Of a stretch of DNA of 8,945 bases, positions 1-5,831 are shown piece after piece. This DNA is from an uncultured Clostridia bacterium (lineage in GTDB: Bacteria; Bacillota; Clostridia; Christensenellales; Borkfalkiaceae). The stretch lies in assembly GCA_934249265.1 (NCBI GenBank), contig CAKQKQ010000073.1, forward strand, positions 1 through 8,945, written 5' to 3'. Under the pieces are notes generated by a model. The model did not search any database. It saw nothing but the letters and a program-made list of their open reading frames with translations, and was not told where the DNA came from. The translations under genes and the position numbers were made by a program. Position 1 is the stretch's first letter. Every line of letters starts with the position of its first letter.

Positions 1-35
1 TGTTCTAATGGGGTTTGAAATACGTACGCTTAATT

Positions 36-55
36 AAGCCGAGCAGTCGGTTTGT
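36..55 (+). terminator. Possible weak intrinsic terminator of an upstream gene
   Basis: A short dyad at 36-42 and 47-53 (AAGCCGA, loop GCAG, TCGGTTT) gives 7 pairs including one G-U. It is followed only by TTTGTT-like sequence, so the U-tract is poor. Its place at the left edge, ahead of the first complete gene, fits the end of a gene outside the window. This is an inference from structure only. Confidence 0.25.
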
Positions 56-166
56 TAAAGCGCGAAAACAATAACAATTTATCGACTTTAGCGATCAATA
101 TTGCTTTTTAGTATTGTATATTGGTGTCATCGCTTTATGTTGTCGATTAAAAAACGGAGGAACAAA

Positions 167-1000
167 ATGATTCACGAAACTATTGATTTATATAATTATT
201 TCGGCGTAAAACGCCCCCAAGGCGGCAAAGGTTATTTAACGACGTACGTATGGGACGTTTACGACGGTTTTAAGGGTAAAAAACGCCCCGCAATGCTCGT
301 TATCCCCGGTGGCGCGTACGCTTTTGTGTCGAATAGAGAAAGCGAGCCTGTGGCTCTTGCATGGGTCGAAAAAGGCTACAATTCTTTTACTCTCGATTAT
401 TCGGTCGCGCCGATAAGTTATCCTTATCAACTTTGCGAGGCGTGCATGGCGATGGCGTACATAAGAGAAAACGCCGAAAAATATGCGGTTGACGCAAACC
501 ACGTCGCGGCGGTCGGGTTTTCCGCGGGCGGGCATTTGTGCGGAACGCTTGCAACGCTTTTCGACGACGAAAACGTCATTAAAATTATCGGCAAAAGAGA
601 GGTTTCTTACCGTCCCGACGCGGTGATTTTGTCTTATGCGGTTTTATACAACAGCCACGGTGAAACTTTCGACAACATTTCCGCGGGCGACGATAAACTT
701 AAAAAATATCTCAACGTGACCGAAAGAGTGACGAAAAACAGTTCACCCGCCTTTATTTGGCATACAAGATGCGATAATTGCGTGCCCGTTGACAACGCCA
801 TTAAAATGGCGAGCGCGTATAACGCCGTAGACGTGCCGTTCGCTTTGCATATTTTCGATAGAGGATATCACGGACTTTCTATAGCGACCAACGAATTGAT
901 AGAAAACCCGCAAGATTGGTATTTAACCGAAGACGTTTCGTCTTGGGTAAACTTGGCTTATATTTGGCTTAAAAATTCTCTCGACTTTAAAATATCTTAA
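167..1000 (+). CDS. Alpha/beta-hydrolase esterase (acetyl-esterase/lipase type)
   Basis: This 277-residue protein belongs to the alpha/beta-hydrolase esterase/lipase group (Aes-like, related to bacterial acetyl-xylan/feruloyl esterases). Visible features are an oxyanion-hole PGGAYAF segment (about residues 47-53), the nucleophile elbow GFSAGGH with Ser119, an acid Asp203 in HTRCDNCVPV and the catalytic His235 in GYHGLS. The triad is therefore complete and in the usual order. No signal peptide or membrane segment is seen, so it is probably cytoplasmic. The start at 167 is preferred over an upstream in-frame codon at 101, because GGAGG at 156-160 lies six bases before the ATG and the extra 22 residues look non-native. 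Homologues commonly deacylate sugars or short-chain esters, but the substrate cannot be read here and no carbohydrate genes are adjacent. Family call is firm, substrate is unknown. Confidence 0.9.
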   Translation: MIHETIDLYNYFGVKRPQGGKGYLTTYVWDVYDGFKGKKRPAMLVIPGGAYAFVSNRESEPVALAWVEKGYNSFTLDYSVAPISYPYQLCEACMAMAYIRENAEKYAVDANHVAAVGFSAGGHLCGTLATLFDDENVIKIIGKREVSYRPDAVILSYAVLYNSHGETFDNISAGDDKLKKYLNVTERVTKNSSPAFIWHTRCDNCVPVDNAIKMASAYNAVDVPFALHIFDRGYHGLSIATNELIENPQDWYLTEDVSSWVNLAYIWLKNSLDFKIS

Positions 1001-1039
1001 ATTTTATAAAATTCTCTACTAAAAACATTATAACAGCAA

Positions 1040-1068
1040 TTTAAAGAGTAATAAATCGCTTTTATAGT
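1040..1068 (+). promoter_or_regulatory. Possible sigma-A promoter for the lipid kinase gene
   Basis: TTTAAA (1040-1045) and TATAGT (1063-1068) are separated by 17 bases, an ideal spacing with moderate matches to the -35 and -10 consensus. It sits in the 122-bp gap after the hydrolase and would give a leader of roughly 50 bases. The background is AT-rich, so chance is a real alternative. Confidence 0.35.
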
Positions 1069-1122
1069 GTGTTTTAAGGGTGTTGAAAATGAAAACCCGA
1101 GATTTTTACTTTGAGGTGGAAA

Positions 1123-2049
1123 ATGAAGTGTATTTTTGTCTATAATCCCATTAGCGGAAGCGGCAAAATCAATAAATATATAGATTATATTCGTCAAAAA
1201 CTGTCTACAAAATTCGACGAAGTGGAAATTTACGCCACGAAATATGCGGGCGAATTGAAAGTTCTCGCCGAAAATGCGTGCGGAGTATACGATTATTTTA
1301 TCTTTGCGGGGGGCGACGGCTCGTTTAACGAGGTTGTAAACGGACTAAAAGAGCGTGAAAACAAGCCCGTTTTGGGTTATATTCCCACGGGCACGGTAAA
1401 CGATATCGCGCGTACGCTGAAAATAAAAAGAAACATAAAGGGCGCAATAAAAAATATTTTGCACGGAAAAGAAGAAAAACTCGACGTAATGAAAATCAAC
1501 GACGATTATTACGCCATGTATTGTTGCGGTTGCGGCGGACTCACGAGTTGTTCATACGAAGCAAAGCAAGAGTCTAAAAAGAAAATAGGCAAGTATGCTT
1601 ACGCTTTAGAAATTTTGCGCAACGACTTGGCGTTCGACGAGTTTCCCGTTGAATTTTCTTCCGACAATTTTTCGTTTTCGGGCGACGTTTTGCATATAAT
1701 GGCATTAAACACTCGGTCGCTTTCGAGTTTTAGGGTAAACCCCGACGGAGTGCTCAACGACAACAAGTTTGAAATCGTGTTTGTAAAGCAATTTAAGCGC
1801 AAGCACAAACTCACTAAATTGAGAAGATTTAAAAATTTAATGCACACCATAAAAGAATTTTTACTCGGATATCGTCTCGTTAAAAAGGATAGAAATTATT
1901 TCGTGTACGAGGGTAACAACGTAAAAATAAAAGTCCCCGACGACGTGGTGTGGAATTTCGACGGAGAAAAGGGTGTAAGCGGCGAAATCACTTTGACGAT
2001 AGCGCACGAAAATATTACGCTTATCATTCCTAAAAACGCAAAGCCGTAA
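1123..2049 (+). CDS. Diacylglycerol kinase-family lipid kinase (YegS/BmrU/DgkB type)
   Basis: A 308-residue soluble lipid kinase that would phosphorylate diacylglycerol or a related lipid with ATP at the inner membrane face, returning it to phospholipid synthesis. The N-terminal catalytic domain shows NPISGSGK (residues 8-15), the nucleotide-binding GGDGS (63-67, in FAGGDGSFNEVVNG) and PTGTVNDIA (88-96), the three hallmark motifs of the DAGK catalytic family. The C-terminal half (about 125-308) is the beta-rich lipid-binding part, ending with VVWNFDGEKG, equivalent to the family's conserved D-G-E motif. ATG 1123 is chosen over the TTG at 1111 because GAGGTGG at 1113-1119 is a good Shine-Dalgarno sequence for it. 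A cysteine-rich YCCGCGG stretch (133-139) lies where relatives usually have a small-residue glycine loop. The exact lipid substrate is not determinable; lipid kinases acting on other substrates share these motifs. Confidence 0.9.
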   Translation: MKCIFVYNPISGSGKINKYIDYIRQKLSTKFDEVEIYATKYAGELKVLAENACGVYDYFIFAGGDGSFNEVVNGLKERENKPVLGYIPTGTVNDIARTLKIKRNIKGAIKNILHGKEEKLDVMKINDDYYAMYCCGCGGLTSCSYEAKQESKKKIGKYAYALEILRNDLAFDEFPVEFSSDNFSFSGDVLHIMALNTRSLSSFRVNPDGVLNDNKFEIVFVKQFKRKHKLTKLRRFKNLMHTIKEFLLGYRLVKKDRNYFVYEGNNVKIKVPDDVVWNFDGEKGVSGEITLTIAHENITLIIPKNAKP

Positions 2050-2114
2050 TTTAATTTTCGTGATTTAATTTAACCGACAAGCATATTATACTAAAGAGGT
2101 AAAAAGAGTATATT

Positions 2115-3116
2115 ATGCGACCGCCTATTGCGATAATCGACACCGAAAATTTAAAACACAACGCGCTTGAAATAAAAAAACTTTGCAATAAAAGTAAGTT
2201 TTGCGCGGTGGTAAAATCTAACGCTTACGGGCACGGTATAGCGGAGTGTTCGCGCGCGATTTACGATATCGTCGATTGCTTTGCCGTGTCGCTCTTAAGC
2301 GAGGCAATGACGTTGAGATACGCCGGAATAGATAAAGATATTTTAATGCTTTTACCGCCGTCAAAAGACGAAATAAGCGCGCTTATACGGCACGAAATTA
2401 CAATTACCGTCGATAGCGTAAAACGACTAAACGAGGTGATTAAAGTTGCCGTTGCGATCAATAAAATCGCAAAAGTCGCAATTGCCGTCAACACGGGCAT
2501 GAACAGGCTCGGTATAGATTCTGTGCAAGAGTTAGACGAGATATTGAGTATATATCATAAAAACGTAAAAAGTTTAAAAATTACCGATATATTCTCACAT
2601 TTTGCAAATAATTACGATTTAAATTTTACGCAAAAACAGTGTGAAAATTTTATGCCGTTTGTCGATAAAATAAAGCGTGATTTCGACGTTAAAGCGCACA
2701 TAAGCGCAAGCGGCGGACTGCTTATCGGCGGGTATAATTTAGACATGGTAAGGGTCGGAATAATGCTGTATGGTTATCTTCCTTTTGCAAGCGAAAAGAT
2801 AAAATTAAAAAAGGTGATGACCATAAAAGCGCAAACGCTCGACACGAGATTTTTGCATAAAGGCGACCACCTTTTATATGGCAACTATATATTAAAAAAC
2901 GACCGCAAAGTGAACCTCGTAAATTACGGTTACACCGACTGCGGAAAGCGTAAATTTATGCAAGGCAGCGTCAATAATTTATGTATGGATTTGTCTGCCA
3001 GCATAAACGGCGGCAGGGTGCTTTTCGACGCCGACAAAATCGCGAATAAAAACGGCACTATTTCTTACGAAGTGCTTACAAACGCAACTTCGCGTTGCGA
3101 ATTAGTTTATAAATGA
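2115..3116 (+). CDS. alr: Alanine racemase, compact form (PLP-dependent)
   Basis: Interconverts L- and D-alanine, supplying D-Ala for peptidoglycan. The N-terminal PLP barrel carries the Schiff-base lysine Lys34 in AVVKSNAYGHG, the NTGMNRLGI segment (126-134), SHFANN (161-166) and VRVGIMLYG (212-220). In the C-terminal beta domain the partner catalytic tyrosine is Tyr273 (NYGYTDC, in place of the usual GYADG), followed by the CMD motif (290-292) and the terminal ISYEVLTN. At 333 residues it is shorter than the usual 360-390; the missing length lies mainly in the C-terminal domain between CMD and the ISYE segment. All residues I can align to catalysis remain, so activity is expected. A GAGG at 2096-2099 is rather far from the ATG; a purine run AAAAAGAG at 2101-2108 is nearer. 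It follows the lipid kinase by 65 bp and may share its transcript. Confidence 0.93.
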   Translation: MRPPIAIIDTENLKHNALEIKKLCNKSKFCAVVKSNAYGHGIAECSRAIYDIVDCFAVSLLSEAMTLRYAGIDKDILMLLPPSKDEISALIRHEITITVDSVKRLNEVIKVAVAINKIAKVAIAVNTGMNRLGIDSVQELDEILSIYHKNVKSLKITDIFSHFANNYDLNFTQKQCENFMPFVDKIKRDFDVKAHISASGGLLIGGYNLDMVRVGIMLYGYLPFASEKIKLKKVMTIKAQTLDTRFLHKGDHLLYGNYILKNDRKVNLVNYGYTDCGKRKFMQGSVNNLCMDLSASINGGRVLFDADKIANKNGTISYEVLTNATSRCELVYK

Positions 3117-3124
3117 TTTAAAAA

Positions 3125-3177
3125 AATTTATCGTCCGATATAATATAACGGTATTTGGCTATGATAAATTCGTTTTT
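3125..3177 (+). terminator. Possible terminator after alr
   Basis: AATTTATC (3125-3132) and GATAAATT (3163-3170) are perfectly complementary and are followed directly by CGTTTTT (3171-3177). The loop is long (30 bases) but contains an inner CCG/CGG pair (3135-3137 with 3149-3151). The position just after the alr stop fits a terminator. The stem is AT-rich and the loop large, so this is tentative. Confidence 0.3.
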
Positions 3178-3217
3178 AAAAAATTAAAAATTGAGACGTA
3201 TTAGAAAAAATAAGGTA

Positions 3218-3246
3218 TTGACAATTTTTACTAAATGCGGTATTCT
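3218..3246 (+). promoter_or_regulatory. Strong-looking sigma-A promoter upstream of rsmD-coaD
   Basis: A perfect TTGACA (3218-3223) is spaced exactly 17 bases from TATTCT (3241-3246). Transcription would start near 3253, giving a leader of about 195 bases before rsmD. This is the best -35 element in the window. Two further TATAAT hexamers closer to the gene (3404-3409 and 3426-3431) have no good -35 at correct spacing. Confidence 0.65.
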
Positions 3247-3252
3247 TTTAAA

Positions 3253-3447
3253 GTGTATAAATACAACGCTAAATCGTCGACTTTCAGTCGGCGAATTTAA
3301 CTATCTTAATTTGATTAAATAAAATTCAAAAATCGACCCGATTTAGTCGACGTAATTAAATCGACAAAACATAAAGTGAAGCCGATTTAACTTCGAGTTG
3401 ATTTATAATAAAATTTGATTTGACTTATAATAAAAAAGGAAACACCT
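3253..3447 (+). promoter_or_regulatory. Hairpin-rich leader region before rsmD, class not recognised
   Basis: This gap holds no open reading frame. Three successive dyads are visible. The first is 3270-3281 with 3287-3299: 12 pairs including one wobble, one bulge, loop TTTCA. The second is CGATTTA 3339-3345 with TAAATCG 3357-3363. The third is TTAACT 3387-3392 with AGTTGA 3396-3401, loop TCG. The motifs TAAATCG/CGATTTA and TCGAC recur several times. It does not match a riboswitch or ribosomal-protein leader I know. It may be a regulatory leader, a small RNA from the promoter at 3218, or chance structure. The rsmD ribosome site AAGGA (3436-3440) is not inside any of the three stems. Confidence 0.35.
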
Positions 3448-3987
3448 ATGAGAATAGTTGCGGGCAAGCACAGAGGGCGCGTGCTTAAAGAGTTTAAGGG
3501 CAGAGACATACGTCCCACAAGCGATATGGCGCGCCAAGCACTTTTTAATATTTTAGGACAAACCCTCGACGGCGCGTCCTTTTACGACGCTTTTGCGGGC
3601 ACGGGTGCGATAGGTCTCGAGGCTATATCGAGGGGCGCGACGGACGTTGTTTTTACCGACAATTCGCAAGAGAGCATAAAACTTATAAAAAGCAACACCG
3701 AAATGCTTAAAGAAACGCCGACGATAATATTCGGCGATGCAATTTCTTATTTATCGAGCACAAAAAAATCGTTCGATTACATATTTATCGACCCGCCGTA
3801 TTCCACCGACCTCGGAATAAAATTGCTTGAAATAATCGATAAAAACGTCGATGTTTTGGCAGAAAACGGTATTGTTGTTTTTGAAACGGACAAACTTATG
3901 CAGTTTGTTTTAAATAATTTACAATTAATTAAAGAAAAGAGATACGGCAGAGCGTATTTCTATTTCTTGGGGAGAGGAAATGAATAA
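3448..3987 (+). CDS. rsmD: 16S rRNA (guanine-966-N2)-methyltransferase RsmD
   Basis: A 179-residue SAM-dependent methyltransferase expected to methylate N2 of G966 (E. coli numbering) in 16S rRNA during 30S assembly. The family N-terminus MRIVAGKHRGR and the conserved RPTSDMARQALFN segment (22-34) are present. Motif I for SAM binding is DAFAGTGAIGLEA (47-59), and the catalytic motif IV DPPY is at 115-118. Length matches the family. AAGGA at 3436-3440, seven bases before the ATG, supports the start. Its last 8 bases overlap the start of coaD, which points to translational coupling. The rsmD-coaD pair (ylbH-ylbI in Bacillus) is a conserved Firmicutes arrangement, which supports both assignments. 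Confidence 0.96.
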   Translation: MRIVAGKHRGRVLKEFKGRDIRPTSDMARQALFNILGQTLDGASFYDAFAGTGAIGLEAISRGATDVVFTDNSQESIKLIKSNTEMLKETPTIIFGDAISYLSSTKKSFDYIFIDPPYSTDLGIKLLEIIDKNVDVLAENGIVVFETDKLMQFVLNNLQLIKEKRYGRAYFYFLGRGNE

Positions 3988-4489
3988 AATAAACAATAGA
4001 GCGTGCGTTTTTGTCGGGTCGTTCGATCCGATGACTAAAGGGCACGTGGAAATTGTGAAAAAATGCACGCAACTTTTTGATACCGTGTACGTGGGAGTTT
4101 TAAACAACGAAGACAAATCTTATTTTTTAAACGATGAAGAGCGTTTGTTTTGCGCAAAAGAGTCGCTAAAAGAAATCGAAGGTATAGTCGTTGAAAAATT
4201 CGACGGATTATGCGTCGATTATATGCGCGCCCGCGACGTAAACATTTACGTTAGGGGTTTGAGAAACGAAGCGGACTATAAGTACGAATGTACTATAGAT
4301 AGTATCAACAAAATACTTTATCCCGAAATTTTTACCGTGTTTTTACAATGCGATAAAGATTACGTTGACGTTTCGTCTTCCGACATTAGAAACAAATTGT
4401 TAAAAGGCGAAGATATATCCGAGTTTGTCGCCCCCGAAGTAGAAGACTTGATGAGAAAGAAAGTCAAAAATTACAACAATAAGAAGTAA
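3980..4489 (+). CDS. coaD: Pantetheine-phosphate adenylyltransferase
   Basis: A 169-residue enzyme of the penultimate step of coenzyme A synthesis, transferring AMP from ATP to 4'-phosphopantetheine to make dephospho-CoA. It has the nucleotidyltransferase signature GSFDPMTKGH (13-22; the T-x-G-H nucleotide-binding motif), the conserved FDGLCVDYMR (74-83), YVRGLRNEADYKYE (90-103) and the SSS-containing motif VSSSDIR (131-137), in family order. Length is normal. GAGAGGA directly before the ATG, inside the end of rsmD, serves as ribosome site. The 8-bp overlap with rsmD indicates one operon, read from the promoter at 3218 if that is real. After the stop the transcript runs into the duplicated element at 4522-4655. 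Confidence 0.96.
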   Translation: MNKINNRACVFVGSFDPMTKGHVEIVKKCTQLFDTVYVGVLNNEDKSYFLNDEERLFCAKESLKEIEGIVVEKFDGLCVDYMRARDVNIYVRGLRNEADYKYECTIDSINKILYPEIFTVFLQCDKDYVDVSSSDIRNKLLKGEDISEFVAPEVEDLMRKKVKNYNNKK

Positions 4490-4521
4490 ATTTTTGGCTA
4501 AATCAAGTATTTTAAGTTCTT

Positions 4522-4655
4522 ATAGCGTAATTGGACGGAATATCTATCTTTGCGGTTTTGTGTAAAAATATAAAATTTTTGCACTCACATAGCGTATTGG
4601 AGTAGAATATCTATTCTTGCGTACTTATGCAGACACGCAATGTTTTTGCGCTTTT
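4522..4655 (+). repeat. 67-bp imperfect tandem duplication, each copy ending in a hairpin arm
   Basis: Copy 1 spans 4522-4588 and copy 2 spans 4589-4655. Both open with ATAGCGTA and TTGGA, then GAATATCTAT, then TTGCG, with small indels. Both carry TTTTTGC(A/G)C at offset 54. In copy 1 this arm pairs with GTGTAAAAAT (4560-4569 with 4575-4584, 10 pairs, one wobble, loop ATAAA). In copy 2 it pairs with CGCAA (4636-4640 with 4646-4650). The stretch between head and tail has diverged, yet a hairpin remains in each. It lies between the convergent ends of coaD and ylbJ. No known repeat family is recognised. Confidence 0.6.
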
Positions 4656-4656
4656 T
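4636..4656 (+). terminator. Possible intrinsic terminator for rsmD-coaD
   Basis: CGCAA (4636-4640), loop TGTTT and TTGCG (4646-4650) form a 5-bp stem followed by CTTTTT (4651-4656). The stem is short but GC-closed and the U-tract is adequate. It coincides with the hairpin of copy 2 of the tandem duplication. Copy 1's longer hairpin lacks a trailing T-run. Confidence 0.4.
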
Positions 4657-4673
4657 ATAAAACACAATATGTA

Positions 4674-5717
4674 TTAAAAAACGAACAAAATCAAAGCAGT
4701 AATAAAAGCCGAGAAAAGCCCGTGAAGCAGTTTTGCGAATACAAATGCAAGGGTTGATACTTCGGCTTTTTTTAAATATACCGACGATTGGCAAATCACC
4801 GAAATACCTCCGAAAGAAATGAGGAAAGAAGTCAAAATAATCGGCAAATTTCCGCTTATTTTCGATAAATATATCGCGCCTTGAGTACATTCGATTATGC
4901 CTTTGCAAAATTGCGTCGAAACGTTTTCGCCGAAAAACGGTTTAAAAATGGCAATTAAAGGCGTCAAAAGGCAAAAATCGCAAGCAATACTCGTAAATAC
5001 GAAAAATATAGATATAAACGCGCCGACAACGCATACCGAAATCACCGACGAATAGGCGCAGTCGTACAGCACGTTTGAGTTTTCTTTGCTTAAAATCGGC
5101 GATATCGTTTGAGGATTTTCGGTCTTTTTAAAAGAAAAAACAAAACCCAAAATTATTGCGGCGAGCGCGTGCGAAATATACAATATTCTACCTATGCGAG
5201 CGGAATTAAACATACCCACGCCCACCGCACCGATAACAAACATAGGACCGGAAGTAGAGCAAAATACGCTCGCTTTTTTACAGTTTTCGCTGTCGAGTTG
5301 CCCGTTTTGATGCAAATCGGCGAGAATTTTACAGCCAATGGGGTAGCCCGAAAGCAAACTCATCACAAAAGGATAAGCGGTTATTTCGGGACATTTAAAC
5401 ACGTGTTTGGTTATCGGTGAAAAAATTTTGGATAAGCCGTTTACGCAGTCTGTTTTTACCATTAGCGTTGTCAAAAAGAAAAACGGTAAAAGCGACGGCA
5501 ATACCGAAATCGCCCAAACTTTAATGCCTTGCGCGCACACCGAAATATATCTTTGCGGAAATATCGCCAAAACGACCGCAATAAACAGTAAAAATGCCGT
5601 AAAAATTGCTTTTAAGGCGAGTTTTAATAGTTTGTTTACGGATTTTTTCGCTTTGAAATTATTTCTAAATTTGACGTTTTTAATTTTTTGTTTGTAAGTA
5701 AATGATAAAATCGACAT
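4674..5717 (-). CDS. ylbJ: Sporulation integral membrane protein YlbJ
   Basis: A 347-residue polytopic membrane protein of the YlbJ family (nucleoside-recognition/gate fold), needed in Bacillus for a heat-resistant spore and made in the mother cell under sigma-E. Hydrophobic segments run through most of the protein from about residue 35 to the C-terminus. Family blocks seen are VLPSLLPFFFLTTLMV (72-87), LLSGYPIGCKILADL (121-135), CSTSGPMFVIGAVG (153-166), IIECTQGAIYLS (274-285) and SFGGISVICQ (301-310). The basic, positively charged first 34 residues precede the first membrane helix. ATG 5717 is the only usable start: no in-frame ATG, GTG or TTG follows until inside the first membrane helix. 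Oddly, no Shine-Dalgarno sequence precedes it. It runs convergent to rsmD-coaD, its conserved neighbours, and divergent from rarA. Confidence 0.93.
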   Translation of the reverse strand: MSILSFTYKQKIKNVKFRNNFKAKKSVNKLLKLALKAIFTAFLLFIAVVLAIFPQRYISVCAQGIKVWAISVLPSLLPFFFLTTLMVKTDCVNGLSKIFSPITKHVFKCPEITAYPFVMSLLSGYPIGCKILADLHQNGQLDSENCKKASVFCSTSGPMFVIGAVGVGMFNSARIGRILYISHALAAIILGFVFSFKKTENPQTISPILSKENSNVLYDCAYSSVISVCVVGAFISIFFVFTSIACDFCLLTPLIAIFKPFFGENVSTQFCKGIIECTQGAIYLSKISGNLPIILTSFLISFGGISVICQSSVYLKKAEVSTLAFVFAKLLHGLFSAFITALILFVF

Positions 5718-5722
5718 ATTCT

Positions 5723-5751
5723 ATTGTATTATAAATTCGTTTGTGATATAA
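5723..5751 (-). promoter_or_regulatory. Candidate sigma-E-like promoter of ylbJ, apparently leaderless
   Basis: On the minus strand, TTATATC (5751-5745) lies 14 bases before AATACAAT (5730-5723). This resembles the sporulation sigma-E pattern (a -35 with core ATA, a -10 near CATACAAT), with one mismatch in the -10. A start 6-7 bases downstream would fall at or just next to the ylbJ ATG, which lacks a ribosome site. A sigma-A TATAAT (5733-5728) overlaps it but has no good -35. The expected sigma-E control of ylbJ is known from Bacillus; its use here is inferred. Confidence 0.45.
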
Positions 5752-5752
5752 T
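5724..5752 (+). promoter_or_regulatory. Extended -10 promoter of rarA
   Basis: TATAAT (5747-5752) is a perfect -10, preceded by TGA so that it forms an extended -10 element (TGATATAAT, 5744-5752). A weak TTGTAT -35 (5724-5729) lies 17 bases upstream. Start near 5759 would give a 5' leader of about 73 bases before rarA. It shares almost every base with the ylbJ promoter read in the other direction. Confidence 0.55.
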
Positions 5753-5831
5753 ATTTTATGGACAAAACGTTGAAAATTTCGATAAATACGTTTAAAAGTT
5801 AAAATAAAACGATTAATCGATAAAGGATAAA

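Noticed and set aside
2..37. Possible C-terminal tail of an upstream gene (11 codons to a TAA, plus strand).
   Set aside because: Too short to recognise, and any AT-rich edge sequence can give such a frame; only the weak dyad that follows hints at a gene end.
101..166. N-terminal extension of the esterase from an upstream start.
   Set aside because: GGAGG is placed correctly for ATG 167, and the extension is unlike the family N-terminus.
3404..3431. Two perfect TATAAT hexamers just before rsmD as the main promoter.
   Set aside because: No acceptable -35 lies at 16-18 bases from either; the TTGACA promoter at 3218 is better, although a weak secondary start cannot be excluded.
4585..4908. 107-residue minus-strand frame overlapping the 3' end of ylbJ and copy 2 of the tandem repeat.
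   Set aside because: Mostly a shifted-frame shadow of ylbJ; composition is unlike a real protein and no ribosome site was seen.
5407..5697. Plus-strand frames within ylbJ (also 5109-5420).
   Set aside because: Antisense shadows of a well-supported membrane protein gene; no ribosome site.
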